A stretch of 64,000 nt of DNA from Azonexus sp. R2A61 (GTDB lineage Bacteria > Pseudomonadota > Gammaproteobacteria > Burkholderiales > Rhodocyclaceae). Positions 11,246-19,282 of the stretch are shown one piece after another. Position numbers and translations under genes: made by a program. How positions within the stretch are numbered: position 1 is the first letter of the stretch; the number at the start of each line of letters is the position of its first letter. The notes beneath the pieces are model-generated. The model did no database searches, was not told where the DNA came from, and saw only the letters and a program-made list of their open reading frames with translations. The stretch covers positions 111,419 to 175,418 of the forward strand of contig NZ_JACBFO010000006.1 in the NCBI RefSeq assembly GCF_021401135.1. Reading direction: 5' to 3'.

Positions 11246-12346
11246 ATGAACATCGACGGCATCCCCACCCGCACGCTGCGCGCCGACCCGGCCCGGCGCA
11301 CTTTCGAGATCATCGACCAGACCCGCCTGCCGCACGCGCTGCACTGGCTGCCCGTCGCCACGCTGGCGCAAGCGGCACATGCGATCCGCGCCATGCAGGT
11401 GCGCGGCGCGCCGCTGATCGGCGCCACGGCGGCCTACGGGCTGGCGGTGGCGCTCAGTGGCCAAGAGGGCGACGACGCCTCCGACGCGCGCCTGCACGAG
11501 GCCGCGGCGCTGCTGCGGTCGACGCGGCCGACGGCGGTCAATCTGCACTGGGCGCTGGCCCGCATGGAAAATGCGTTGCGCGGCCTGTCGACCGCAGAAC
11601 GCGGCACCGCCGCCTGGGCCGAAGCCGCCGCCATCGCCGAGGAAGACGTCGCGCAGAATGCCGCCATCGGCCGGCACGGGCTCGACCTGTTGCGCCGCCT
11701 GCCGCGCCGCCATGGCCGCGTGCTCAACGTGATGACGCACTGCAACGCCGGCTGGCTGGCCACCGTCGACCACGGCACCGCGCTGTCGCCGGTCTATGCC
11801 GCGCACGATGCCGGGTTGCCGGTGCACGTCTGGGTATCCGAGACGCGGCCGCGCAACCAGGGCCTGCTGACCGCCTGGGAACTGGCCCAGCACGGTGTGC
11901 CGCACACCGTCGTCGCCGACAACGCGGCCGGCATCCTGCTGCGTCAGGGCAAGGTCGATGCGGTGATCGTCGGCGCCGACCGCATTGCCGCCAACGGCGA
12001 CGTCGCCAACAAAGTGGGCACTTACCTCAAGGGCCTGGCCTGCGCCGACAACGGGATTCCCTTCTACGTCGCCGCGCCGCGCTCGACGCTCGATTTTGCC
12101 TGCCCGGACGGTGCCGGTATCCCGATCGAGGAACGCGACGGCGACGAATTCCGGCTGGTGCACGGCCTCGCCGAAGACGGCACGCCGGCCGTCGTGCGCC
12201 AGTTGCCGGCAGCGCAGGCGGTCGGCAACCCGGCCTTCGACGTGACACCGGCCCGGCTGGTGACGGCCATCGTCACCGAACGCGGCGCCTGCCCGGCCAG
12301 CCGCGACGGTCTGCGCACGCTCTATCCGGAGACCGCTGATGACTGA
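11246..12346 (+). CDS. mtnA: S-methyl-5-thioribose-1-phosphate isomerase
   Basis: 366 residues. The family (related to eIF2B) converts 5-methylthioribose-1-phosphate to 5-methylthioribulose-1-phosphate in recycling of the polyamine by-product methylthioadenosine. The catalytic cysteine (C166 in NVMTHCNAGWLATVDHGTAL) and aspartate (D245 in IVGADRIAANGDVANKVGTY) are both present. So are the substrate-binding MQVRGAPLIGATAAYG and VWVSETRPRNQG segments. An ATG at 11237, three codons upstream, is an equally possible start; neither has a strong ribosome site. The 3' end overlaps the next gene by 8 bases, indicating an operon. Two copies of the TGCGGTCGAC decamer lie inside the gene, in different frames. 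Confidence 0.95.
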   Translation: MNIDGIPTRTLRADPARRTFEIIDQTRLPHALHWLPVATLAQAAHAIRAMQVRGAPLIGATAAYGLAVALSGQEGDDASDARLHEAAALLRSTRPTAVNLHWALARMENALRGLSTAERGTAAWAEAAAIAEEDVAQNAAIGRHGLDLLRRLPRRHGRVLNVMTHCNAGWLATVDHGTALSPVYAAHDAGLPVHVWVSETRPRNQGLLTAWELAQHGVPHTVVADNAAGILLRQGKVDAVIVGADRIAANGDVANKVGTYLKGLACADNGIPFYVAAPRSTLDFACPDGAGIPIEERDGDEFRLVHGLAEDGTPAVVRQLPAAQAVGNPAFDVTPARLVTAIVTERGACPASRDGLRTLYPETADD

Positions 12347-13004
12347 TCCGCGCGCCGCACTGATCGCCGCCGCCCGCGCCATGCGCCCGGCCGGGCTGAA
12401 CCGCGGCACCGCCGGCAACCTCAGCGTGCGCGACGGCGACGGCTTCCTGATCACGCCGACCGGCCTGGCCTACGACGCGCTGAGCGCCGACGACATTCCG
12501 CACATGCGCATCGACACCCCGGCGGACAAAAATGCACACGACAGCGCCGACGCAAGCTGGACCGGCCGCCGCAAGCCGTCGTCCGAATGGCGCTTCCACC
12601 GCGACCTGTACGCCGCCCGACCGGAAGTCGGCGCCGTGCTGCATGCCCACTCGCCGTTCGCCGTCACGCTGGCCTGCCTGCGTCGCGACATTCCGCCCTT
12701 CCACTACATGATCGCCCGCTTCGGCGGGGCGACGATCCGTTGCGCCGATTACGCGATTTTCGGTTCGCCGGCGCTGTCGACCGCAGCAATGGCCGCGATG
12801 ACGGAGCGCAAGGGCTGCCTGCTGGCCAACCACGGCCTGCTGGTCGCCGGTCGCGATCTCGACGAAGCTTTCGCGCTGGCGGTCGAACTGGAAGAACTTT
12901 GCGAACAATACTGGCGGGCCTGCCAGCTCGGCGACCCGGTGCTGCTCGACGCCGCCGAGATGGCCGAAGTCATCGAGAAATTCAAGGGATACGGACAGAA
13001 ATGA
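12339..13004 (+). CDS. FucA-like class II aldolase, probable 5-methylthioribulose-1-phosphate aldolase (DHAP shunt) or MtnB
   Basis: A 221-residue zinc class II aldolase/adducin-family protein. Zinc ligands are visible as the HAH pair (H102, H104) in AVLHAHSPFAV and H165 in LLANHGLLVAG. The acid E83 sits in PSSEWRFHRDLYAARPE, a pattern seen in L-fuculose-phosphate aldolase (PSSEWRFH) and unlike the usual MtnB dehydratases. It is coupled to mtnA (8-base overlap). Family knowledge: in the DHAP shunt, an Ald2-type aldolase next to mtnA splits methylthioribulose-1-phosphate to DHAP and 2-methylthioacetaldehyde. No mtnC or mtnD is nearby, which fits this better than the full salvage pathway. True MtnB or another sugar-phosphate aldolase remains possible. 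Confidence 0.8.
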   Translation: MTDPRAALIAAARAMRPAGLNRGTAGNLSVRDGDGFLITPTGLAYDALSADDIPHMRIDTPADKNAHDSADASWTGRRKPSSEWRFHRDLYAARPEVGAVLHAHSPFAVTLACLRRDIPPFHYMIARFGGATIRCADYAIFGSPALSTAAMAAMTERKGCLLANHGLLVAGRDLDEAFALAVELEELCEQYWRACQLGDPVLLDAAEMAEVIEKFKGYGQK

Positions 13005-13957
13005 ACGCCGAACACGACCTGAGCCGCTGGGAACAATCGCACGATTTCGGCGCCGGCAACGCCCGCGCCGAAGCCGGCACACGCTGGGTACTGTGGATCA
13101 CGCTGGCGATGATGGTGGTCGAGATCGCCGCCGGCTGGTGGTTCAACTCGATGGCGCTGCTGGCCGACGGCTGGCACATGAGCTCGCACGCCCTGGCCAT
13201 CGGCCTGGCTTCCTTTGCCTACGCCGCGGCACGCAAGTACGCCGGCGACCCGGGCTTCACTTTCGGCACCTGGAAGATCGAAGTGCTGGCCGGCTACACC
13301 AGCGCGCTGTTCCTGCTCGTCGTCGCCGGACTGATGGTGTTCGGCGCCGTCGAGCGCCTGATCGAACCGGCACCGATCCACTACCTGGAAGCGATGCTGG
13401 TCGCCGCCATCGGTCTTGCGGTCAACCTCGGTTGCGCGGCAATTCTGCACCGCGCCGGCGACCACGGGCATTCGCACGGCCACGGCCACGGGCACGACCA
13501 TGCGCCGCACGGCCATCACGACCTGAACCTGAAGGCCGCCTACATCCACGTGATCACCGATGCGCTGACCTCGGTGCTGGCCATTGCCGCACTGGCCGGC
13601 GGCTGGCTGTGGGGCTGGGACTGGCTGGACCCGGTCTGCGCGCTGGTCGGCGCCGGGCTGGTCGCGCTCTGGGCAAAGAACCTGCTGCGCGACACCGGCC
13701 GCGTGCTGCTCGACCGCGAAATGGATCACCCGGTGGTCGAGGAAGTGCGCGAGGTGATCGCCAGCCTGCCGGCCGGCACGCACCTGACCGATCTGCACGT
13801 CTGGCGCGTCAGCAACGGCGCCTACGCCTGCGCGCTGTCGCTGCTGACGCACGATCCCGCCCTCACCCCGCTGGCCGTCCGCCAGGCGCTCGCCATCCAC
13901 GAGGAACTGGTCCACGTCACCGTGGAAATCCACCGCTGCGACGAGTGCCCGGACTGA
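13001..13957 (+). CDS. Cation diffusion facilitator, DmeF-like Co/Ni/Zn exporter
   Basis: A 318-residue CDF transporter with six predicted membrane helices. It exports divalent metal from the cytoplasm in exchange for protons. Metal-site residues appear as ALLADGWHMSSHALA in TM2 and HVITDALTSVLA in TM5 (HxxxD). A His-rich cytoplasmic loop lies between TM4 and TM5 (HGHSHGHGHGHDHAPHGHH). The N-terminus WEQSHDFGAGNARAEAGTRW and the FGTWKIEVLAGYTSAL segment resemble DmeF, a cobalt/nickel resistance exporter; zinc specificity cannot be excluded. It ends in CDECPD, which may bind metal. Its start overlaps the aldolase stop as ATGA, so it is translated from the same message as the methionine-salvage genes. 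Confidence 0.9.
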   Translation: MNAEHDLSRWEQSHDFGAGNARAEAGTRWVLWITLAMMVVEIAAGWWFNSMALLADGWHMSSHALAIGLASFAYAAARKYAGDPGFTFGTWKIEVLAGYTSALFLLVVAGLMVFGAVERLIEPAPIHYLEAMLVAAIGLAVNLGCAAILHRAGDHGHSHGHGHGHDHAPHGHHDLNLKAAYIHVITDALTSVLAIAALAGGWLWGWDWLDPVCALVGAGLVALWAKNLLRDTGRVLLDREMDHPVVEEVREVIASLPAGTHLTDLHVWRVSNGAYACALSLLTHDPALTPLAVRQALAIHEELVHVTVEIHRCDECPD

Positions 13958-13964
13958 ACCCCAT

Positions 13965-14600
13965 TCACGCCAGCGTATCGAGCAGGCTGCTGATGTTGTT
14001 GTCGTCCGGACGGCTGTAAGCCTGGAGCAGTTGCAGTATCCGGCTCACCGCATCGTACTGACTGCTCTCGCCGCTGGCCGTCGTCGATGCGCTCGTCGTT
14101 GCGCTATCGCTGCCCCCGCCCTGCTGCGACTTGTCGTAAGCCATCGCCTCGGCAAAGCTGACCTTGCCGTCGCCATCGCTGTCGGCCGCCTCGAAATTCG
14201 ACACGATGTTCGAAATCAGACTGGCACGCTGGCTGTCGGTATCGCCGATTTCCTCGAGTTGCGCCTGCAACTCGTCCTGCGTGAAGCCCTCGTCATTTTG
14301 CGGCGGCGGCGGTGGCGGCATGCCTTGCATGCCCTGCTGCATCCGCATCTGACCGAACTGGTCTTCCAGTTGCTGCTGCAGCTTGCTCAGCGTGGTCGAG
14401 AACTCGCGCTCGGTGACCTTGCCGTCGCTGTCGCTGTCGAGCATCGAAAACAGGTCTTCAACCGAACTGTCGTCCCCGCTGCCGGAAATGGACTGAAAGA
14501 TGGAGGCCAGGTCACTCTTTTCAATGTAACCCTGGCTCTTGCTGTCGATCTTTGAAAATAACTGGCTGAGGGAGGAACTGCCGCTGACACTGGTGACCAT
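13965..14600 (-). CDS. EF-hand calcium-binding protein
   Basis: A 211-residue protein with two good EF-hand loops, DSDSDGKVTEREF (about residues 54-66) and DSDGDGKVSFAEA (about 140-152). An N-terminal degenerate one (DSKSQGYIEKSD) is also seen. Between them lie a Gln/Met-rich stretch and a run of six prolines. The C-terminal third is Ser/Thr/Gln-rich low complexity ending in SSLLDTLA. No signal peptide is visible, so it is cytoplasmic or exported by a non-Sec route. Similar EF-hand proteins occur in many Proteobacteria, including the Xanthomonas XopAW effector family; the resemblance is of layout only. A good AAGGAG ribosome site precedes the ATG at 14600. Its promoter region holds the CpxR-like repeats, suggesting control by the divergent response regulator. 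Confidence 0.8.
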   Translation of the reverse strand: MVTSVSGSSSLSQLFSKIDSKSQGYIEKSDLASIFQSISGSGDDSSVEDLFSMLDSDSDGKVTEREFSTTLSKLQQQLEDQFGQMRMQQGMQGMPPPPPPQNDEGFTQDELQAQLEEIGDTDSQRASLISNIVSNFEAADSDGDGKVSFAEAMAYDKSQQGGGSDSATTSASTTASGESSQYDAVSRILQLLQAYSRPDDNNISSLLDTLA

Positions 14601-14701
14601 GATGAACTCCTTGAATGCAATGATTGAAGCCGGAGACGCGTCCGGTTGCCCTGTTTGAGCAATTTATCGACCAAGGCCGGCCAAAATTTGCGGCGAAACG
14701 G

Positions 14702-14726
14702 GTTAAAGCAGGTAAAAGTCGGTTAA
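14702..14726 (+). promoter_or_regulatory. Three tandem CpxR-like half-sites between the EF-hand gene and cpxR
   Basis: The sequence reads GTTAA-N5-GTAAA-N5-GTTAA with exact 10-base periodicity, preceded each time by G. The established CpxR box is GTAAA-N5-GTAAA, so this is a three-repeat version on one face of the helix. It lies about 100 bases upstream of the EF-hand ATG and about 160 upstream of the CpxR-like ATG, so it could serve either promoter or both. That the neighbouring regulator binds it is inference. Confidence 0.6.
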
Positions 14727-14886
14727 GAACCCACGGAAAACCTGCGGTCAACGTCGAAAAATCGTCGAAAATCACGCCAGATCGGCAAAATTCGCCGCCC
14801 GGCAAAAACTTGCCGGCATCCGGAAAACGTGGAATGACGCGGGTTTCCGCCTGCAAGGACAGGGCGGCGGCAAAGGAAAACGGGAC

Positions 14887-15567
14887 ATGGCAGCGGTACT
14901 ACTGATTGATGACGACCAGGAACTCGCCGAGTTGCTCGGCGATTACCTGCGGAACGAAGGCTTCGTCGTCCGCCACGTGGCGGACGGGGAAAGCGGCGTG
15001 CGGGAAGCCCTGAGCGGCAGCTATGCGATCGCCGTGCTCGACGTCATGATGCCCGGCCTGTCGGGCGTCGAAGTGTTGCGCCGGATCCGCGCCCAGAGCC
15101 GGATACCGATCCTGATGCTGACGGCGCGGGGCGACGGCATGGACCGCATCGTCGGTCTCGAACTGGGCGCCGACGACTACGTCCCGAAACCCTGCCTGCC
15201 GCGCGAACTGGCCGCCCGGCTGCGCGCCATCCTGCGCCGCAGCAGCGATGCGCCGAGCAACGACGACGACGTCACGGTCGGCCCGCTCTGTCTGCGCCCG
15301 CGCCAACGCACGGCGGAATGGCAGGGGCAGGCGATCGATCTGACCAGCACCGAATTCAACCTGCTCGAAGTCCTCGCCCGCAATGCCGGCCGCACCGTCA
15401 GCAAGGCGGAGCTCTCCGAGCACGCCCTCGGCCGGCCGCTCAACCGCTTCGACCGCAGCATCGACGTCCACCTGTCGAGCATCCGCCACAAGCTCGGCCC
15501 GCTGCCCGACGGCCGCTCGTGCATCCAGACGGTATTCCGTCAGGGCTACCAGATGATTCCCTGCTGA
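14887..15567 (+). CDS. cpxR: CpxR-like OmpR-family response regulator
   Basis: 226 residues: receiver domain (acidic DDD at 8-10, phospho-acceptor D52 in AVLDVMMPG, K in DDYVPKPC at about residue 101) and a C-terminal winged helix (about 130-225). The segment LGRPLNRFDRSIDVHLSSIRHKLG matches the CpxR subgroup. CpxR responds to envelope stress and in E. coli controls periplasmic proteases, chaperones and envelope composition. The next gene, one base after the stop, is its kinase. Tandem GTAAA-type boxes upstream suggest autoregulation. The ATG at 14887 follows GGAAAACGGGAC. Confidence 0.9.
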   Translation: MAAVLLIDDDQELAELLGDYLRNEGFVVRHVADGESGVREALSGSYAIAVLDVMMPGLSGVEVLRRIRAQSRIPILMLTARGDGMDRIVGLELGADDYVPKPCLPRELAARLRAILRRSSDAPSNDDDVTVGPLCLRPRQRTAEWQGQAIDLTSTEFNLLEVLARNAGRTVSKAELSEHALGRPLNRFDRSIDVHLSSIRHKLGPLPDGRSCIQTVFRQGYQMIPC

Positions 15568-15568
15568 C

Positions 15569-16717
15569 ATGGGCCGCCTGTTCTGGAAGTTCTTCCTGAT
15601 CGTCTGGCTGGCCCAGCTCGCCGCGGCGCTCGGTACCAGCCTTTATTTCTGGACGGACCGCCAGGCGATCGAGGCACGATTCGCCAGCCGTCTGCAGGCC
15701 GAAGGATGGCAAGCACCGCCGCCCCGTCCGTTCCCGCCGTTCGCCCCGCCCGGGCCGCCGCCCGACGCCGGAGCGAGACCGCCACCGCCGTTCGCCGGAC
15801 CCGCCGGCGAACCGCCGCCGGACATCCCGCCGCCGGCCCTCATGCACATCCTGGCCGGCATCGTCGCCAGCCTGCTGTCGGCGGCGGCAATCGCCTGGAT
15901 GGTCAGCCGCCCGGTGGCCCGACTGAAAGCCGCCTTCGTCGCCGCCGGCAGCGGCGATCTGTCGGTGCGGATCGGCCCCACGCTGGGTCGCCGGCGCGAC
16001 GAACTGGCCGAGCTCGGCCGCGAATTCGACCGCATGACCACCCGCCTGGCTGGCGTGCTCGATACGCAGCAACGCCTGCTGCACGACGTTTCGCACGAAA
16101 TGCGCTCGCCGCTGGCCCGCATGCACGCGGCGATCGGCCTGGCCCGGCAGCAACCGGCGCGAACGCCGGAAACGCTGGAGCGGCTGGAACGCGAGGGCGA
16201 GCGAATGGATCGTCTGGTCGGCGAACTGCTGACCCTGTCGCGGATCGATGCCGGCACCGGTGGCACGGCGGAAATCGTCGATCTCAGCGAACTGCTCGCC
16301 GAACTGGTCGAGGATGCCCGCTTCGAAGCCGACCAGCACGGCATTGCGGTGACGCTGGACACGCCGCCCGAACTGCTGACCCGGGCCGCGCCGGAACTGC
16401 TGCTGCGCGCCGTCGAAAACGTCGTGCGCAACGCCCTGCGCCATTCGCCTGTCGGCGGCACCGTCGCCATCCGGGTCACGGCGGACGCCACGCACTGCCG
16501 CATGCTGATCGACGACGACGGGCCCGGCGTGCCGGAACAGGAACTGGAAAACATCTTTGCGCCGTTCCGCCGGCTCGACGGCAAACCCGGCGGTTACGGC
16601 CTGGGCCTGACCATCGCCCGGCGTGCGCTGCATGCGGTCGACGGCCGGATTTCGGCAAAAAACCGCCCGACGGGCGGCCTGCGGGTGACCATCGAACTGC
16701 CGCGGATCAGTGCGTGA
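15569..16717 (+). CDS. cpxA: CpxA-like sensor histidine kinase
   Basis: A 382-residue membrane kinase. Order: TM1 (about 7-27), a periplasmic loop of about 60 residues, extremely proline-rich from about 50 to 90, TM2 (about 93-112), HAMP, HisKA with phospho-acceptor H176 in LLHDVSHEMRSPLARM, and HATPase with NVVRNALRHSP, DDDGPGVP and GYGLGLTIARR. The HEMRSPLARMH motif is characteristic of the CpxA subgroup. The loop is far shorter than that of E. coli CpxA (about 130 residues) and lacks a recognisable sensor fold, so the stimulus or accessory partner may differ. It overlaps the convergent ZIP gene by 11 bases. Confidence 0.9.
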   Translation: MGRLFWKFFLIVWLAQLAAALGTSLYFWTDRQAIEARFASRLQAEGWQAPPPRPFPPFAPPGPPPDAGARPPPPFAGPAGEPPPDIPPPALMHILAGIVASLLSAAAIAWMVSRPVARLKAAFVAAGSGDLSVRIGPTLGRRRDELAELGREFDRMTTRLAGVLDTQQRLLHDVSHEMRSPLARMHAAIGLARQQPARTPETLERLEREGERMDRLVGELLTLSRIDAGTGGTAEIVDLSELLAELVEDARFEADQHGIAVTLDTPPELLTRAAPELLLRAVENVVRNALRHSPVGGTVAIRVTADATHCRMLIDDDGPGVPEQELENIFAPFRRLDGKPGGYGLGLTIARRALHAVDGRISAKNRPTGGLRVTIELPRISA

Positions 16718-17576
16718 ACAGGCCAACCAGCGGCACGACGGCAACGCCGGCGGCAATCAGCAGGCTCTGCCGGACGAAACTGTCGCGCTGCTTGTGCAGC
16801 AAGGGCAGCAGGTCGGCCAGCGCCACGTAGATGAAACTCGATGCGGCGATCACCAGCACGTAGGGCAACGCCGCGCTGGCCGAGCTCAGCGTGAAGTAAC
16901 CGAGCACGCCGCCGAGCAACGAACTCAGGCTGGAACCGGCATTGGCCAGGAAGGCCTTGGCATTGCTCCAGCCGCCGTTGCGCAGCAGCACGAAATCGCC
17001 GATTTCCTGCGGGATTTCGTGGGCGATGATCGCCACCGTGGTGGTCACGCCGAGCATCGGATCAGCCAGGAAGGCCGCCGCCAGCAGCAGGCCGTCGACA
17101 AAATTGTGGAAGGCGTCGCCGACCAGGATCAGCAGCGGCGCAGTCACCGTCGCGTGGTGCCCCTCGTGCGATGCGCAGTCGCCGTGCGAATGGCGCCACA
17201 GCGCCAGCCGTTCGAGCGAGAAAAAGACAAAAAGGCTGAGCAGCATGATGCCGAACAGCGTCGTCGCCGGACCGGTCGCACCATGATCGTGGCCGACATG
17301 GGCGGCCGCGTGCTCGTGATGATCGTGACCGTCGTTCTCGTGGTGCCCTTCCGGCAACGCCGCCGCGGCGTGGGCATGCACCTCCGCCGCCGGCAGCGTG
17401 GCGAAGGCTTCCGGCAGGATGTGCAGGAAGGCCGACGACAGCATGACCCCGGCGGCGAAAGCGACGAGGACTGCGGTCGACTGCCGGGACAGGCGGAAAA
17501 CCACGGCGGCGGCCGCCGCCATGCTGATCAGGCCGCCCGCCAGGCAGGCGAGCAGGATCATGCCTAATGTGGTCAT
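16707..17576 (-). CDS. ZIP family divalent metal transporter
   Basis: A 289-residue ZIP permease with about eight membrane segments. Metal-coordination motifs are HNFVDGLLLAAAF in TM4 and HEIPQEIGDF in TM5. A His-rich cytoplasmic loop lies between TM3 and TM4 (GHHENDGHDHHEHAAAH, GHDHG). ZIP proteins move Zn2+, Fe2+ or Mn2+ toward the cytoplasm. The HEIPQEIGD variant (Q in place of the usual H) is common in the bacterial GufA/ZIP branch. The gene is convergent with cpxA, the two coding ends overlapping by 11 bases (16707-16717). With DmeF and the EF-hand protein it makes this a metal-homeostasis neighbourhood. Metal preference unknown. Confidence 0.9.
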   Translation of the reverse strand: MTTLGMILLACLAGGLISMAAAAAVVFRLSRQSTAVLVAFAAGVMLSSAFLHILPEAFATLPAAEVHAHAAAALPEGHHENDGHDHHEHAAAHVGHDHGATGPATTLFGIMLLSLFVFFSLERLALWRHSHGDCASHEGHHATVTAPLLILVGDAFHNFVDGLLLAAAFLADPMLGVTTTVAIIAHEIPQEIGDFVLLRNGGWSNAKAFLANAGSSLSSLLGGVLGYFTLSSASAALPYVLVIAASSFIYVALADLLPLLHKQRDSFVRQSLLIAAGVAVVPLVGLFTH

Positions 17577-17690
17577 TGCTGGGAATTCCTAGAATGCCGG
17601 GCACGGGCCCGGAAAAAGATGCGCGATGTTATACCTTTCGCGACAGGGCACCAAATGACAGCCACCGCGCCGCAAGGTTCCCGGACGGCC

Positions 17691-18431
17691 TCAGACGCCC
17701 ATCTCCTTGCGCTCCCGCTCGACATGGGCGATGTAGCGCTGGATCCGGTTCTGGTCGTTCATCGGCAGGTCCTCGAAGGCCAGGCCGACGCGCCACAGAC
17801 GGTTGCCGGCACGCGCTTCCTGCTCGGTCAGGTGACGGATCGTCGCATTGCAATACAGCTCGTGCGCTTCCTCGGCCAGATGAAAATGGCAGCGCCACAG
17901 GCGCTCGCCGACCGCCAGCGCCTCGGGCAAGCTGCCGACCTGCAGGCCGATGCCGGCCACCGAGAGGTCGTGCACGCTGCTTTCCCACAAGGCACCTTCG
18001 GCCAGCCGGCCGAAAAACGGGAAAGGGCGGCCGCGCGGCGTGGCGATCCGGAAGCTCTCCCGGCGCTGCAGGCGCAGGATACGCGCCGGCAAGGGGGCCG
18101 AAAATGCCCGCCCGCCCTGGAAAACCGTCTCGCTGACGCGGTCGACCGCAAATTGCACCTGAATACCGTTCGGACTGCCGGCAAAGCTGCAGCGCCCCTC
18201 GCCGAGCAAGCGCTTGTTCAGCCGCTCGACGCCGCTGTAGTCGAAATACAGGCACCCATCCTCCGGCGAAGCATCGAGCAGCCGGGTGACGAACAGTTCG
18301 CCCCCGAAATGGACCGAGAACGGCGTCGCCTCCCTGGCCAGCGCCGCCAGGGTGAAGGCGATCGCCCGCGGGCCGGTGATCAGGAAACGATCCTCGAACT
18401 CGCTTTCCGACATCGTCGCGATCTGCGTCAT
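17691..18431 (-). CDS. YcgR-like flagellar brake / PilZ c-di-GMP receptor
   Basis: 246 residues: N-terminal YcgR domain (about 1-115) and C-terminal PilZ domain. The c-di-GMP binding elements are RRESFR (R124 and R128 of RxxxR) and DLSVAGIGL (D/NxSxxG). YcgR binds the flagellar motor when c-di-GMP is high and slows it. The ATG overlaps the stop of the upstream dehydrogenase as ATGA (18428-18431), so translation is coupled to two metabolic genes, an unusual partnership. No flagellar gene is near. Control of a non-flagellar target is therefore possible. Confidence 0.88.
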   Translation of the reverse strand: MTQIATMSESEFEDRFLITGPRAIAFTLAALAREATPFSVHFGGELFVTRLLDASPEDGCLYFDYSGVERLNKRLLGEGRCSFAGSPNGIQVQFAVDRVSETVFQGGRAFSAPLPARILRLQRRESFRIATPRGRPFPFFGRLAEGALWESSVHDLSVAGIGLQVGSLPEALAVGERLWRCHFHLAEEAHELYCNATIRHLTEQEARAGNRLWRVGLAFEDLPMNDQNRIQRYIAHVERERKEMGV

Positions 18432-19282
18432 GCCGCCTCCAGCACGCGCAGCAGCGAGCTCGTATCGTCCTTGCCGAAACCCAGCGCCATCAGCGCGTTG
18501 AGCTGCTGGGCGACGCTCGCCGTCAACGCCACCGGCACGCCACTCTGGCGCGCCGCGGCGAGGACCAGCCCGAAATCCTTGTGATGCAGGCGGGCCTCGA
18601 TGCCGGCGGCAAAGTCACGGTCAACCATGCGCCGGCCCATGATTTCCAGCACGCGCGAGCCGGCCGAGCCGCCGGCCAGCGCCTGTTTCACTTTCGCCGG
18701 ATCGACGCCGGCAGCCCTCGCCAGGTGCATCGCTTCGGCGACCGCCTCGATGGCGGCGACCATGATCATCTGGTTGCAGGCCTTGGCGACCTGACCGGCG
18801 CCGTTCGGGCCGACATGGACGATGCGCTGGCCGAGCGTCTCGAGCAGCGGGCGTACCCGTTCGAGGACCGCGGCGTCGCCGCCGGCCATGATCGCCAGCG
18901 TCGCGTCTTTCGCCCCCTGCTCGCCGCCGGAGACCGGCGCGTCGAGCATGTGGATGCCTTTTTCGGCCAGTTGGCCGGCGATGCGCCGGGCAACGTCGGG
19001 CGCAATGGTCGAGCAATCGACGAGCACGCTGCCCGGCGCCATGCCGTGGATCAGGCCATCTTCGCCGAGGGCAACGCCTGCGACGTCGGCGCTCGATGTG
19101 ATGATCGTGAACACCACCTCGCAGGCGGCGCCGAGCGCCGCCGGGGTGGCATGGACGGTGGCCGGCAGGCCGGCGCAAGTTTGCGGTCGACGCGCCCAGA
19201 CGTGCAATTCCTGGCCGGCCGCGTGCAGGTGCAGGGCCATCGGGCGCCCCATCGCGCCCAGACCGATGAAGCCGACCTTCAT
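18428..19282 (-). CDS. NAD(P)-dependent beta-hydroxyacid dehydrogenase (GarR-like, first paralogue)
   Basis: A 284-residue member of the 3-hydroxyisobutyrate/tartronate semialdehyde reductase family. It has the Rossmann motif GFIGLGAMGRPMALHL, the substrate-binding DAPVSGGEQGAKDATL, and the catalytic lysine region GAGQVAKACNQ. It overlaps its own paralogue upstream (ATGA at 19279-19282) and ycgR downstream, so three genes appear to be one coupled unit. It differs clearly from the upstream copy (many substitutions, and RLHHKDFG for WMHEKDLN), which suggests an old duplication with a different substrate. The actual substrate is unknown. Confidence 0.85.
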   Translation of the reverse strand: MKVGFIGLGAMGRPMALHLHAAGQELHVWARRPQTCAGLPATVHATPAALGAACEVVFTIITSSADVAGVALGEDGLIHGMAPGSVLVDCSTIAPDVARRIAGQLAEKGIHMLDAPVSGGEQGAKDATLAIMAGGDAAVLERVRPLLETLGQRIVHVGPNGAGQVAKACNQMIMVAAIEAVAEAMHLARAAGVDPAKVKQALAGGSAGSRVLEIMGRRMVDRDFAAGIEARLHHKDFGLVLAAARQSGVPVALTASVAQQLNALMALGFGKDDTSSLLRVLEAA

